64,000 nt of DNA from an uncultured Oscillospiraceae bacterium (GTDB lineage Bacteria; Bacillota; Clostridia; Oscillospirales; Ruminococcaceae): the NCBI GenBank assembly GCA_910577565.1, contig CAJTNJ010000005.1, positions 32,711-96,710 on the forward strand. The letters are read 5' to 3'. The notes beneath the pieces are model-generated. The model was not told the origin of the DNA. It searched no databases and saw nothing but the letters and a program-made list of their open reading frames with translations. The first letter of the stretch is position 1. Every line of letters begins with the position of its first letter. Made by a program: the position numbers and the translations under genes. Shown piece after piece: positions 56,285 to 64,000 of the stretch.

Positions 56285-56692
56285 ATGAACAAAGACAAAA
56301 AGGTTCTTACTGAAATTTTTTATGTAACCAAAAGTAAAGCATACAATATGCAAATTCTACTGAGTTTTTTAAATGATCCTGACATATGTTTTAATATTAT
56401 AAAACAAGTGTATGATTATAAAAAATATGCAAAAATGACTGGGGTTATAGATAATAAACCAGAGGCTTTATCAAATAAACTTACAAAGATAAATTTAAAA
56501 ACAAGAGCTATGCTTAATCCTACAAAGTCGCATATCGCAAGCTTGGCAATAAGAGAAAATGAAACAGGTATTATTAAAATAAAAAATGTTCTTAATAATA
56601 GCTATGGCGTAAATAATAAAGTAAAAACGTTTGCGAAAAATGTTATAGATTATCAAAAATATAATGTTAATAATTATTTGAATTATTTATAA
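56285..56692 (+). CDS. Hypothetical protein, 135 aa
   Basis: A soluble, basic protein, starting MNKDKKVLTEIFYVTKSKAY and ending KYNVNNYLNYL, with no signal peptide or membrane segment. Helical content appears high. AAGGA lies 11 bases before the ATG. I recognise no domain. The frame is longer than expected by chance in AT-rich DNA and has ordinary composition, so it is probably a gene. It follows the Vat-like gene by 86 bases and could be transcribed with it. Confidence 0.5.
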   Translation: MNKDKKVLTEIFYVTKSKAYNMQILLSFLNDPDICFNIIKQVYDYKKYAKMTGVIDNKPEALSNKLTKINLKTRAMLNPTKSHIASLAIRENETGIIKIKNVLNNSYGVNNKVKTFAKNVIDYQKYNVNNYLNYL

Positions 56693-56754
56693 GAATTCAA
56701 TTTGCGATTAATTTGCTATAAAATAACATGCTTAAATATATAAATGTATAAATA

Positions 56755-57125
56755 AAAAAGAAATATAAAGTTGAGTTAGATAATGACACGGGATTGGTAC
56801 ATTATGTGGAAGCAACGAACATAAATATACACGTGTAACTATGATGCAAAAGTTGCTTACAAGATTGGAAAGTAGTATATATGATAACAGTGGATATATA
56901 GGAGTATAAAAACATGAAAATGCAGTCAAACGAAATCAACAAAGTGAAAAAATCATATATAAAATCAATAGGATAACATCCTTAAAACGAGAAAATTTCT
57001 GCTCAGTCCCAAGCTCAGATCAAGAGACGAGATCATGAGAAGTCATCAATTACATGTTAAGGCAGAGTGTGTTTTTGTAATGGTTAAAAGCGTTTTTCGA
57101 TATCGAAAAACGCGATAACAAGGGA
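56755..57125 (+). pseudogene. IS5-family transposase, C-terminal relic
   Basis: Scattered over three frames of the + strand are pieces resembling the C-terminal half of IS5-type transposases. They are a YGDSGYIGV-like piece at about 56870-56905, QSQAQIKRRDHEKSS at about 57000-57045, and VKAECVFVMVKSVFRYRKT at about 57058-57112, matching the EYVFEVVKKLFKYRK block of the element at 30.5 kb. Frames change at least three times. No ends were identified. Confidence 0.55.
57090..57113. repeat. Perfect 24-bp palindrome
   Basis: GCGTTTTTCGAT is followed immediately by its exact complement. It lies inside the transposase relic, where the related element has a similar but non-palindromic sequence. Confidence 0.9.
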
Positions 57126-57311
57126 TAGTGAAACCGAAGGGAAACTAAATATGATATTTGATATAGCTAATTTGTATCTGGCAAGCAAGTACTATTTGTC
57201 GGTATAGTTAGGTCAGTCTATGATAAATGTTCAAATCTGCTTTTTTTCTCTAAATGTATAAAACATCATTTTAATACCCACAAATTTTACAAAAACTACC
57301 ATAAAAATCAC

Positions 57312-57340
57312 TTGCAAACCGTCATAATATATGTTATAAT
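57312..57340 (+). promoter_or_regulatory. Promoter of the SRP RNA gene
   Basis: TTGCAA, a 17-base spacer and a perfect TATAAT lie about 20 bases before the RNA. Confidence 0.8.
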
Positions 57341-57361
57341 ATTTTTTACTACATTTATTTT

Positions 57362-57500
57362 GGACTTGAAGCCCGACATGCGAACATTTGGGCTCTGTGC
57401 GAGTGAACTCTGTGAACCATGTCAGGCGGGGAACCGAGCAGCATTAATCAGATGTTTTGCTGCGTCATAGAATCACCTGAGTGTTCGTTTGTGAGGTTTT
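57362..57500 (+). ncRNA. ffs: Signal recognition particle RNA
   Basis: The helix 8 and Ffh-binding core GTGAACCATGTCAGGCGGGG continues with AACCGAGCAGCATTAA at 57411-57446, a very recognisable SRP RNA block. Flanking segments GCGAACAT (about 57380) and GTGTTCGTT (about 57481) can pair as the outer helix. It would scaffold Ffh for co-translational membrane targeting. Location directly ahead of dnaX is the common order in Clostridia. The exact ends are approximate, between the promoter at 57340 and the terminator at 57510. Confidence 0.9.
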
Positions 57501-57509
57501 AAAACCAAT

Positions 57510-57538
57510 CCCGTCATAAATCATTGACGGGTATTTCT
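57510..57538 (+). terminator. Terminator of the SRP RNA
   Basis: CCCGTCA pairs with TGACGGG around 8 bases, followed by TATTTCTAT. A ggttttaaaacc palindrome lies just upstream. Confidence 0.75.
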
Positions 57539-57554
57539 ATCTGGAGGTCATTTT

Positions 57555-59105
57555 ATGTATCTTGCTCTTTATAGAAAATGGCGTCCAAAAACCTTTAGCG
57601 ATGTAGTTTCACAAAATCATATCACATCTACATTAAAAAATGAGATTCAAAATAACAAAATATCTCACTGTTATCTTTTTACTGGCCCTAGAGGTACAGG
57701 AAAAACCACTTGTGCAAAAATATTGGCAAAAGCTATAAACTGTTTGCACCCAATTGATGGAGAGCCATGTTGTAAATGTGAAATATGTGAAGGTCTTGAA
57801 GATTTATCTATTTTAGATGTAACTGAAATGGATGGGGCTAGTAATAACAGCGTTAATGATGTAAGACTTTTGCGCGATGAAGCTAATTTTACTCCTGTTT
57901 CTTGCAAATATCGTGTTTATATAATAGACGAAGTTCATATGTTGTCAATAAGTGCATTTAATGCCCTTTTAAAAATAATGGAAGAACCTCCAAAACATGT
58001 AGTATTTATACTCGCAACTACCGAAGTTCACAAAATCCCCGAAACAATACTTTCAAGATGCCAGCGTTTTGATTTTAAACGAATAAAAACAACAGATATA
58101 AAAGATAGACTCGTTTATATAACTTCTAATGAACCGTTTAATATAACCGAGAAAGCAGCCTATCAAATTACAAAACTTTCTGATGGCGCCATGCGAGATG
58201 CTATATCTATGTTAGATCAATGTGCCTCTACTACCAATAACATAACAATTGAAACAGTAAATGACTTGTTTGGTATTTTGGATAATAGTTATATTCTAGA
58301 TTTACATGATTCAATAAAAAGCAATGATGCTTCAAAAGGTATTATCGCTATTGACAAACTATATAAAAATTCTAAAGATATGCAACGTTTATGTTATGAA
58401 CTTATCAAATTTTATCGAGGAGCAATGTTATCAACAGCAATTGATAATAATTCAAATATTATTTCAAATTCTAATGAAGATGCACAAAACATGTCAAATG
58501 CGGCTAAAGATTTAACTTTACCAAAGATAATTGAAATTTTAGAAATATTGCAAAATTGTTCTGAAAAATTATCAAACTCATCTAACAAAAGACTTATGCT
58601 TGAATTATGTATTATAAAATTGTGTTCAAAAGATATTTCAAGACCGATTGTATCGAAAACTAAATTAGATAAAAATAAAACACAAAAACAACAAGTAAAA
58701 AGTTCAGAAACAAACTCAACAACTAATAATGAGAACTCTAATGAGAATTTAGACGAACTAGAAACCAAACCTAAAAATATACCAAATCTAAACCCATTAA
58801 AAAGCTGGAATGATATTTTAGATGATATTAGAGATAAAGATAGTACAGGAATGTTGTCAGGATTTCTTGCAGGTTCAATAGCTTATTTAGTACAAGATAA
58901 ATTATATATTAGTTCTAAAAATCCTATTGTAGGAGATAAAATACTTCAAAAAAAAGAATTCATTAAGAACGTCATTAAAGAAAGAACAGGTAATGATTAT
59001 CGTATTTTTATAAAAAAAGTAGTAGATTATAACCCCGTTCAAAACAAACTGGATAATTTCTTATCAATTGCTAAAAAGGCTGGAATCGAAGTTGAAGAAG
59101 AATAA
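57555..59105 (+). CDS. dnaX: DNA polymerase III subunit gamma/tau
   Basis: The clamp-loader ATPase of the replisome, 516 residues. It begins MYLALYRKWRPKTFSDVVSQ. Walker A is GPRGTGKTT at about 44-52, with zinc cysteines in CLHPIDGEPCCKCEIC, then TEMDGASNNSVNDVR, IIDEVHMLSISAFNALLK and the arginine finger in LSRCQRF. After about residue 370 comes a low-complexity lysine- and asparagine-rich linker and a short tau-like C-terminus. TGGAGG precedes the ATG. It leads a cluster with ybaB and recR. I did not see a slippery A_AAA_AAG followed by a hairpin in the linker that would indicate programmed gamma formation. Confidence 0.95.
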   Translation: MYLALYRKWRPKTFSDVVSQNHITSTLKNEIQNNKISHCYLFTGPRGTGKTTCAKILAKAINCLHPIDGEPCCKCEICEGLEDLSILDVTEMDGASNNSVNDVRLLRDEANFTPVSCKYRVYIIDEVHMLSISAFNALLKIMEEPPKHVVFILATTEVHKIPETILSRCQRFDFKRIKTTDIKDRLVYITSNEPFNITEKAAYQITKLSDGAMRDAISMLDQCASTTNNITIETVNDLFGILDNSYILDLHDSIKSNDASKGIIAIDKLYKNSKDMQRLCYELIKFYRGAMLSTAIDNNSNIISNSNEDAQNMSNAAKDLTLPKIIEILEILQNCSEKLSNSSNKRLMLELCIIKLCSKDISRPIVSKTKLDKNKTQKQQVKSSETNSTTNNENSNENLDELETKPKNIPNLNPLKSWNDILDDIRDKDSTGMLSGFLAGSIAYLVQDKLYISSKNPIVGDKILQKKEFIKNVIKERTGNDYRIFIKKVVDYNPVQNKLDNFLSIAKKAGIEVEEE

Positions 59106-59159
59106 GAAAAAATGACAATATTTTAATTATAATTTAAGATATAATTTAGGAGGAAAATT

Positions 59160-59498
59160 ATGAAATCAAGATTACCACAAGGATATGGTGGTGGTAAAAG
59201 TGACATGCTTAAAAAATTTCAAGATATGCAAAAACAATTGGAGGAAAAAACATCTGAAATTGAAAACATGACATTTACAGCCGCATCCGGCGGTGGAGCC
59301 GTCAAAGCAACTGTTAGTGGCAAAAAGCACTTGCAATCCATTAACATTAGCCCTGAAGTTATAGATCCAAATGACACTGAAATGCTTGAGGATTTGATTA
59401 TTAGTGCCGTTAATGAAGCAATGAACAAAGTCGATGAAATGACCGATTCAAAAATGAGTCAAATTACAAGTGGTCTTCCATTTGCAGGATTAAGCTAA
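59160..59498 (+). CDS. ybaB: YbaB/EbfC nucleoid-associated protein
   Basis: A 112-residue DNA-binding protein that dimerises into a tweezer-like shape. It has an N-terminal coiled helix with MLKKFQDMQKQLEEKTSEIE, then the conserved FTAASGGGAVKATVSGKK, SPEVIDPNDTEMLEDLIISA and VNEAMNKVDE. The N-terminal RLPQGYGGG is short and glycine-rich. TAGGAGG precedes the ATG. It lies between dnaX and recR, as in most bacteria, and starts one base before the recR gene ends up overlapping its own stop spacing (recR begins 2 bases after). Confidence 0.95.
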   Translation: MKSRLPQGYGGGKSDMLKKFQDMQKQLEEKTSEIENMTFTAASGGGAVKATVSGKKHLQSINISPEVIDPNDTEMLEDLIISAVNEAMNKVDEMTDSKMSQITSGLPFAGLS

Positions 59499-59499
59499 A

Positions 59500-60099
59500 A
59501 TGTCTAGTGAAGCTATAACTTTAAAAAAACTAGCTGAACAATTTGCAGCTCTGCCCGGAATAGGTAAAAAATCTGCATGGAGACTTGCTTTTCACGTTCT
59601 TACACTCACAAAACAACAAGCTAATGAATTCGCAAATGCAATTATCAAAGCACATGAAAAAATTCATAAATGCTCTATTTGTCAAAATCTTACAGATAAA
59701 GAAATTTGCGATATATGTGAAGACAAGAGCAGAAATAAAAATATAATTTGTGTTGTTGAAAGTTCAAAAGATATAATTGCATTTGAAAGATCCAGAAGTT
59801 TTGATGGTGTTTATCATGTATTGCACGGTCTCATATCTCCCATGGATGGAGTAGGTCCAGAACAGCTTAGCATAAAAGAATTATTATCAAGAGTTAATAA
59901 TGAAAATGTGCAAGAAGTTATACTTGCTACAAGCCCAACAATTGAAGGTGAAGCAACTGCAATGTATATTTCAAAATTATTAAAGCCACTAAATATTATT
60001 GTATCACGTCTAGCATATGGCATTCCTGTAGGTGGAGAGCTTGAATATGCTGATGAAATGACAATTTCTAAGGCTATTGAAAATCGCAATAAATTATAG
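59500..60099 (+). CDS. recR: Recombination mediator RecR
   Basis: A 199-residue recombination-repair protein that works with RecF and RecO to load RecA on gaps. The helix-hairpin-helix ALPGIGKKSAWRLAFHVL is followed by the zinc finger CSICQNLTDKEICDIC. The Toprim domain has VVESSKDIIAFERSR, YHVLHGLISPMDGVGPE and EVILATSPTIEGEATAMYI, and the C-terminal Walker-like RLAYGIPVGGELEYADEMT. It begins 2 bases after ybaB, so they are probably translated together. Confidence 0.97.
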   Translation: MSSEAITLKKLAEQFAALPGIGKKSAWRLAFHVLTLTKQQANEFANAIIKAHEKIHKCSICQNLTDKEICDICEDKSRNKNIICVVESSKDIIAFERSRSFDGVYHVLHGLISPMDGVGPEQLSIKELLSRVNNENVQEVILATSPTIEGEATAMYISKLLKPLNIIVSRLAYGIPVGGELEYADEMTISKAIENRNKL

Positions 60100-60118
60100 T
60101 TAGAAAGAAATGGTATAT

Positions 60119-60589
60119 ATGCAAAAGGCTGCTTCTAAAAAAATAATTTCTGTCAATAGAAAAGCGAGGCATAATTATATTGTTGAAAAAACCTATGAAG
60201 CCGGAATTGAACTTGTTGGCACCGAAGTAAAATCTTTAAGAAATGGATCTGTTAATTTAAAAGACAGTTATTGTATAGTTGATAATGGGCAGATATATAT
60301 ATTAAATATGCATATTAGTCCATATGAAAATGGTAATATATTTAATAGAGATCCTATTCGAAAAAGAAGATTATTAATGCACAAACAAGAAATATTAAAT
60401 TTATATAATTCAGTTAGACTTAAAGGATATTCACTTATTCCACTATCAATTTATTTTAGCAAATCAAAAGTGAAAATTGAACTTGGTTTTTGTAAAGGTA
60501 AAAAAATCTATGATAAACGAGCTGAAATGGCAGCTAAAGATGCTAAAAGGCAAATGGAAAGAGCAAAAAAACAAAGTCTAAGTTATTAA
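60119..60589 (+). CDS. smpB: SsrA-binding protein SmpB
   Basis: SmpB binds tmRNA and brings it to stalled ribosomes. The conserved core reads NRKARHNYIVEKTYEAGIEL, VGTEVKSLRNGSVNLKDSY, and HISPYENGN, with the basic tail KRQMERAKKQSLSY. I prefer the ATG at 60119 (156 residues), since AGAAAGAA is about 10 bases ahead; the ATG at 60110 is 2-3 bases from it. The stop codon abuts the first base of ssrA, so the two are adjacent and probably co-transcribed. Confidence 0.96.
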   Translation: MQKAASKKIISVNRKARHNYIVEKTYEAGIELVGTEVKSLRNGSVNLKDSYCIVDNGQIYILNMHISPYENGNIFNRDPIRKRRLLMHKQEILNLYNSVRLKGYSLIPLSIYFSKSKVKIELGFCKGKKIYDKRAEMAAKDAKRQMERAKKQSLSY

Positions 60590-60972
60590 GGGGGCGTAAG
60601 GGTTTCGACGGGAATAGAGAAATATGATAAGCGAGTAGAGGAGGTGCCAACTCTATAAAAGGCACACTTAAATTTTAAATGCAAAAAATAATTCAAAAAT
60701 TGGTTTTGTTCGTTCAAACGAACAAGCTCTTTGCGCAGCTTAGTTAATTGCTGCAAGCCCAATTTGGGAAACTGCGAACCAAATTTGGCTAATAGTTAGC
60801 AGTGAACTTTTCATAGAAATGTCCAAATCTATGAAAGGAATGATGGACTACTTGTTTTTGCAACTTGCTTGTTGTTTGTGATTAATGAGGAAATATTTAC
60901 AATAAGCTACACTCGTAGAAAATTATGTGGATCTGTTTTCGGACAGGGGTTCAACTCCCCTCGCCTCCACCA
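60590..60972 (+). ncRNA. ssrA: Transfer-messenger RNA
   Basis: The 5' end GGGGGCGTAAGGGTTTCGAC and 3' end GGGTTCAACTCCCCTCGCCT, ending CCACCA, pair as the tRNA-like acceptor stem, and the T arm is intact. The tag reading frame runs from GCA at 60681 to TAG at 60741-60743: A-K-N-N-S-K-I-G-F-V-R-S-N-E-Q-A-L-C-A-A, 20 residues. The usual end is ALAA; here it is LCAA. A 9-bp palindromic stretch (60706-60725) lies within the tag. The following GCAGC/GCTGC stem fits helix 5. Start and stop of the tag are inferred from family layout. Confidence 0.95.
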
Positions 60973-60992
60973 TCTATGTGCTACAATTTATT

Positions 60993-61026
60993 AAAAAGAA
61001 AGCTCTTATTTATGAGGTTTCTTTTT
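60993..61026 (+). terminator. Terminator after ssrA
   Basis: AAAGAAA and CTC pair with GAG and TTTCTTT, ending in a T-run. A second hairpin, AACGCaccc...gagCGTATTTTTT, follows at about 61066-61101. Confidence 0.65.
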
Positions 61027-61309
61027 AATATTGTTAATAATTTGGTCATAAATTTTATATTAAAATAAAAACGCACCCTTTTTAAAAAGAGCGTATTTTT
61101 TATGAGAGAGTGTTTCATAAGAAAGATAAGGCGAAAACAAAATAAAAAATATAAATTGTATTGTAAATTAATATAAAGCGGTAAATTTTTATAGTTTTAA
61201 TGGAATAGGAAACGCAAGATAGTTGGCATAGATTTAAACAGTTTAATTGACGAAAAAAGAAATTAAGAATAGAGCCAAATTAATTGCGAAAAACAACTTA
61301 TTATTATTT

Positions 61310-61850
61310 TCATGAGCATTTTTACAAGATTTTTGCTTTATCCATTTTTTGTAATAAAAACTTTTCTCTTTTATAATTCATTTATATCACTTATTGTTTT
61401 GCCTTTTTTCATGCGAACTGATTCACACGTACAATTATTTATTTTTGAGTTAGCTTCTGCCTTTCCTACAAATTCACCATCTTTATTCCAACGAGTTGTC
61501 TCTACGTCACCATTTTGCACTGCAATTGTCTATCACACTTTTTGCATTGTTCTTTCCGACAAATCCTATACAGCTATCATCTTTGTAACAAACTCCTGCA
61601 CTAAGATTAAATTTAAACTTTTTATTTTTGCTTCATTTATTTCAGCAAATCCACCAACTTTTGTTTCTTTATAAGGATTTGTTGTAGTGCATTCAGTTAT
61701 TGTTCCATCACTGTTTAATTCATTGAATCCCCCTGCTTATGTATTATGCGTTTCTATTTTTGCCTTTATATATTCTTTTGTAAAACTACATTTATTTATA
61801 TCATACTTATTCATGCTTATAAATACTCCTGCAAGATAAGTGAAATGAAA
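61310..61850 (-). pseudogene. Decayed GLUG-repeat surface protein
   Basis: Read on the minus strand, pieces such as AGGFNELNSDGTITECTTTN, KVGGFAEINEAKIKS and CIGFVGKNNAKSVIDNCSAK are legible in different frames. These are the GLUG repeat pattern (VGGFVGxNxGxIxxCxAxG) also present in the next gene on the opposite strand. Stops and shifts interrupt every repeat or two. It is a dead paralogue facing the live gene; no start is identified. Confidence 0.6.
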
Positions 61851-61990
61851 GTGTTGTAAAAGTTAACGACATCTTCATAGTTTATTAACATAAAAGATAT
61901 GATTTGTTTACAAAATAACTGTTATTTTATACGTTAATACTCGATATTATTAACATATAATAAATTATATTTAAAGAAAGAGGTATTCCA

Positions 61991-63265
61991 ATGAGAATCA
62001 AAAAAGTGTTATCGTTAATTTTAACAGTGAGCGTAGCGGTCACAAGCTCTCCATTAATAGTCCAAGCAGAAGGAGAAGCAGTTAGTTCAGTTACACAAAT
62101 GGTAGAAGAGATAGAGGACAAAATGCAAACAGCACCGAGGCCAGCTGAGATAACAGAGCATTTTAATATAGATAGCAAAGACAAATTTATAGAGTTCATG
62201 ACTGAACCTAAATATTATGCAAGCAATTGGGAAACAACGTTGTTATGTGATATAAATATGGGAGGTGCAGCACTCGAACCAATAAGTAATTATTATGGAA
62301 CATTTAATGGAAATGGACATGCAGTAAGCAATATGACATTTATTAATTGTTGTTTTGCTATAGATAATCACGGAACTATATCAGGAATTGGATTTCGGGA
62401 CTGTCAGCAGGTTAGTGTTGCTGGCAATGCTGCTGCGGCAGGCTTTGTAATCAATAACGAGAGAGATGGAATGATAAATAACTGTTTTACAGAAAATGAT
62501 ATTGTAAATGAATATGGAAGTTATGTGGCGGGATTTGTAGCAAAGAATGAAGGACATATAACTGGTTGTAAAGCAATAGGGGAAGTAAAAGGAAAGAACC
62601 AAGTAGGAGGGTTTGTAGGACAGAATGAAGGTGGAACAATAACTGAATGTAAAGCAACAGGAAACGTAACAGGGAACGAATATTTTGTAGGAGGGTTTGT
62701 AGGATGGAATTATGAAGGTGGAACAATAATTGGATGCGCAGCAGAAGTAAACGTAAAAGGAAATGATAATATTGTAGGAGGTTTCGTAGGATCTAATTGT
62801 AAAGATGTAACAATAACTAACTGTATAGCAACAGGAAATGTAAGAGGAGATAAACGTGTAGGAGGGTTTGTAGGAGATAATAATTTCGGAGCAATAAATG
62901 GTTGCACAGCATACGTAAATGTAATAGGAAATGAATATGTAGGAGGATTTGTAGGATGGAATGGTGGTAGAAAAATAACTAACTGTGCAACAAAAGGAAA
63001 TGTAAGAGGGGAAAAAAATCTAGGAGGATTTGTAGGATGGAATTATTGCGGCACAATAAATGGTTGCACAGCATACGTAAATTTAACAGGAAATAGCGAT
63101 ATAGGAGGCTTTGTAGGAAGTAATTATGTGCATGGGGAAATAACTGGTTGTGAAGCAATAGGAGAAGTAAAAGGAGATTATTCTATAGGAGGCTTTGTAG
63201 GAAGTAATAAAGGACAAATAATTGTATGTAAAGCAAAAGGAAATTTAATAGGGGGAAAAAAGTAG
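61991..63265 (+). CDS. Secreted GLUG-repeat protein, first frame (ends at slippery site)
   Basis: A 424-residue product with signal peptide MRIKKVLSLILTVSVAVTSS (cleavage about 28, after VQA). After a 120-residue domain there are about nine repeats of 27-29 residues of the form VGGFVGxNxGxITxCxAxGxVxG, a GLUG-type beta-helix motif common in surface proteins and adhesins. AAAGAGGTATTCCA precedes the ATG. At the end of the last repeat, reading meets TAG after GNLIGGKK; the frame at minus one continues the repeats at once. The single-frame protein would lack its membrane anchor, so read with the next feature. Ligand and role are unknown. Confidence 0.85.
   Translation: MRIKKVLSLILTVSVAVTSSPLIVQAEGEAVSSVTQMVEEIEDKMQTAPRPAEITEHFNIDSKDKFIEFMTEPKYYASNWETTLLCDINMGGAALEPISNYYGTFNGNGHAVSNMTFINCCFAIDNHGTISGIGFRDCQQVSVAGNAAAAGFVINNERDGMINNCFTENDIVNEYGSYVAGFVAKNEGHITGCKAIGEVKGKNQVGGFVGQNEGGTITECKATGNVTGNEYFVGGFVGWNYEGGTIIGCAAEVNVKGNDNIVGGFVGSNCKDVTITNCIATGNVRGDKRVGGFVGDNNFGAINGCTAYVNVIGNEYVGGFVGWNGGRKITNCATKGNVRGEKNLGGFVGWNYCGTINGCTAYVNLTGNSDIGGFVGSNYVHGEITGCEAIGEVKGDYSIGGFVGSNKGQIIVCKAKGNLIGGKK
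63256..63262 (+). promoter_or_regulatory. Slippery heptamer A_AAA_AAG
   Basis: In frame zero the codons are GGA AAA AAG TAG. The heptamer A_AAA_AAG is the strongest known type of minus-one site in bacteria. A minus-one shift makes the next codon GTA, giving VGGFVGFN and restoring the repeat phase exactly. It sits in a GGGGGAAAAAAG tract. A parallel tract at about 63350 (GGGGAAAAAAACGTAGG) has one more base, so a one-base deletion is the simple alternative. Confidence 0.6.
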
Positions 63266-64000
63266 GAGGCTTTGTAGGATTTAATAGTGATATATTTGGA
63301 ATAATTGTAGGAATAATAATAACATGCACAGCAACAGGGACTGTGACAGGGGAAAAAAACGTAGGAGGGTTTGTAGGAATTAATTGTAACGGAACAATAG
63401 CAACCTGCACAGCAGAAGGGAATGTAACAGGAAATGAATATGTAGGAGGCTTTGTAGGAGGTAATAATGGTGGGACAATAAATGATTGCACAGCATACGT
63501 AAATGTAATAGGAAATGCATATGTAGGAGGATTTGTAGGGAAAGATGAGGGAACAATAAATGGAGCAGAAGTAATAGTAAAGAAACAAGCAAATGAGCTT
63601 GAAGAAAATGAAAAAGGTAAGATAATTAATTGTCATTCCATAGGTAATGTGACAGTGATTGGCAATAATACGTTGGATGCAGTAGGAAATGGAAAAGTGC
63701 TAAATAAAAAGAAAGTGGTAACAGGAACAATAATGGGTATATTGTTAGCAGGAACAGCAGGAGGAGTAGCTTTCGGAACTGTAGGTTTTGATAAAGCAGG
63801 AAATACTTTAAAAAATGCATGGGATAGCGTGAAAACATTCTTAAATGAAAAGGTAACGACAAATTCAGACTATAAAAATGTCATAGGAGCTTTAATTGCT
63901 TTTGGAATAGCAGCAATCATAATAATAATTCCAATAGAATTTCACAAAAAGAATCATATAGATATTCCGATAGGAGGATTTGTAGGATACAATGGTGGAA
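63262..64000 (+). CDS. GLUG-repeat protein, continuation in the minus-one frame (runs off window)
   Basis: From GTA at 63262 the frame stays open to the window edge, 246 codons. It contains four more repeats starting VGGFVGFNSD, VGGFVGINCN, VGGFVGGNNG and VGGFVGKDE, then a non-repeat stretch, a hydrophobic segment (GTIMGILLAGTAGGVAFG), a short helical domain, a second membrane helix (LIAFGIAAIIIIIPIEF), and another GGFVGYNGG. The combined protein would have over 670 residues and be anchored in the membrane. It has no start of its own and needs either frameshifting or a correction of the tract. Confidence 0.75.

Noticed and set aside
57181-57362. A tRNA or other structured RNA before the SRP RNA
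   Set aside because: No T-arm consensus or cloverleaf could be drawn; the stretch contains only the SRP RNA promoter.
58650-58760. dnaX programmed frameshift site
   Set aside because: The lysine-rich linker has A-runs, but I found no A_AAA_AAG followed by a stable hairpin and an early minus-one stop.
61312-61674. A 120-codon + strand frame after ssrA
   Set aside because: The opposite strand reads as decayed GLUG repeats, so the + strand frame is a shadow with phenylalanine-rich composition.
62500-63560. Tandem repeats as a CRISPR array
   Set aside because: The period of about 81-87 bases codes for protein repeats in one frame, with no short identical repeats and unique spacers, and no cas genes.

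Overview
The window is AT-rich, roughly 30% G+C by eye, and carries about 40 intact protein genes, a tmRNA, an SRP RNA and many decayed insertion sequences. Gene content points to an anaerobic Gram-positive of class Clostridia: the redox sensor Rex, AddAB recombination nuclease, MecA adaptor, FeoAB, a DUF4015 protein, strong AGGAGG-type ribosome sites with many TTG and GTG starts, and the order SRP RNA-dnaX-ybaB-recR. A ruminococcal (Oscillospirales-like) lineage is my best guess, inferred only from content.

Layout. 0-1.5 kb: NAD isocitrate dehydrogenase followed by rex. 1.5-2.5 kb: IS relics. 2.5-6 kb: a membrane-glycolipid-type glycosyltransferase and ilvD. 6.7-12.3 kb: rlmB plus a large degenerate P-type-ATPase-like membrane protein, with an ABC exporter wedged between a partial duplicate of that gene and pieces of an IS5-type element. 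13.4-17.6 kb: an acetyltransferase and a 1199-residue secreted two-enzyme cell-wall hydrolase. 17.7-23.4 kb: HAD phosphatase, RibD-like reductase, and an operon of zinc alcohol dehydrogenase, GH13 enzyme and a solute-binding-like protein without signal peptide. 23.6-27 kb: second ABC exporter, XRE regulator, IS1 relic. 27-29.4 kb: feoAB. 30-32 kb: a decayed IS5 element. 32-37.3 kb: rpe, mecA, DUF4015 protein, phosphoglucomutase, cysK. 37.6-39.8 kb: citrate synthase with a membrane protein behind it. 40.5-47.4 kb: addBA. 47.9-51.7 kb: split chromate transporter and a SsuABC/TauABC-type importer. 51.9-56.7 kb: guaA, whose 3' end is flanked by att-like repeats enclosing a broken acetyltransferase, then a TfoX-domain protein and a Vat-like acetyltransferase. 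57.3-61 kb: SRP RNA, dnaX, ybaB, recR, smpB, ssrA. 61.3-64 kb: two GLUG-repeat surface proteins, one decayed and one broken exactly at a slippery A_AAA_AAG heptamer.

How the parts fit. Citrate synthase and NAD-IDH, 37 kb apart, would form the oxidative branch from citrate to 2-oxoglutarate and glutamate, and rex beside icd links it to NADH state. dnaX-ybaB-recR and addAB are replication and repair housekeeping, and smpB-ssrA is the ribosome rescue pair. The mobile DNA seems dead: at least five IS1-like and three IS5-like relics were found and none has an open transposase. The most unusual items are the pseudo-ATPase with its IS-bracketed exporter, the slippery-site break in the GLUG protein, the guaA-end repeats, and the tmRNA tag ending in LCAA.
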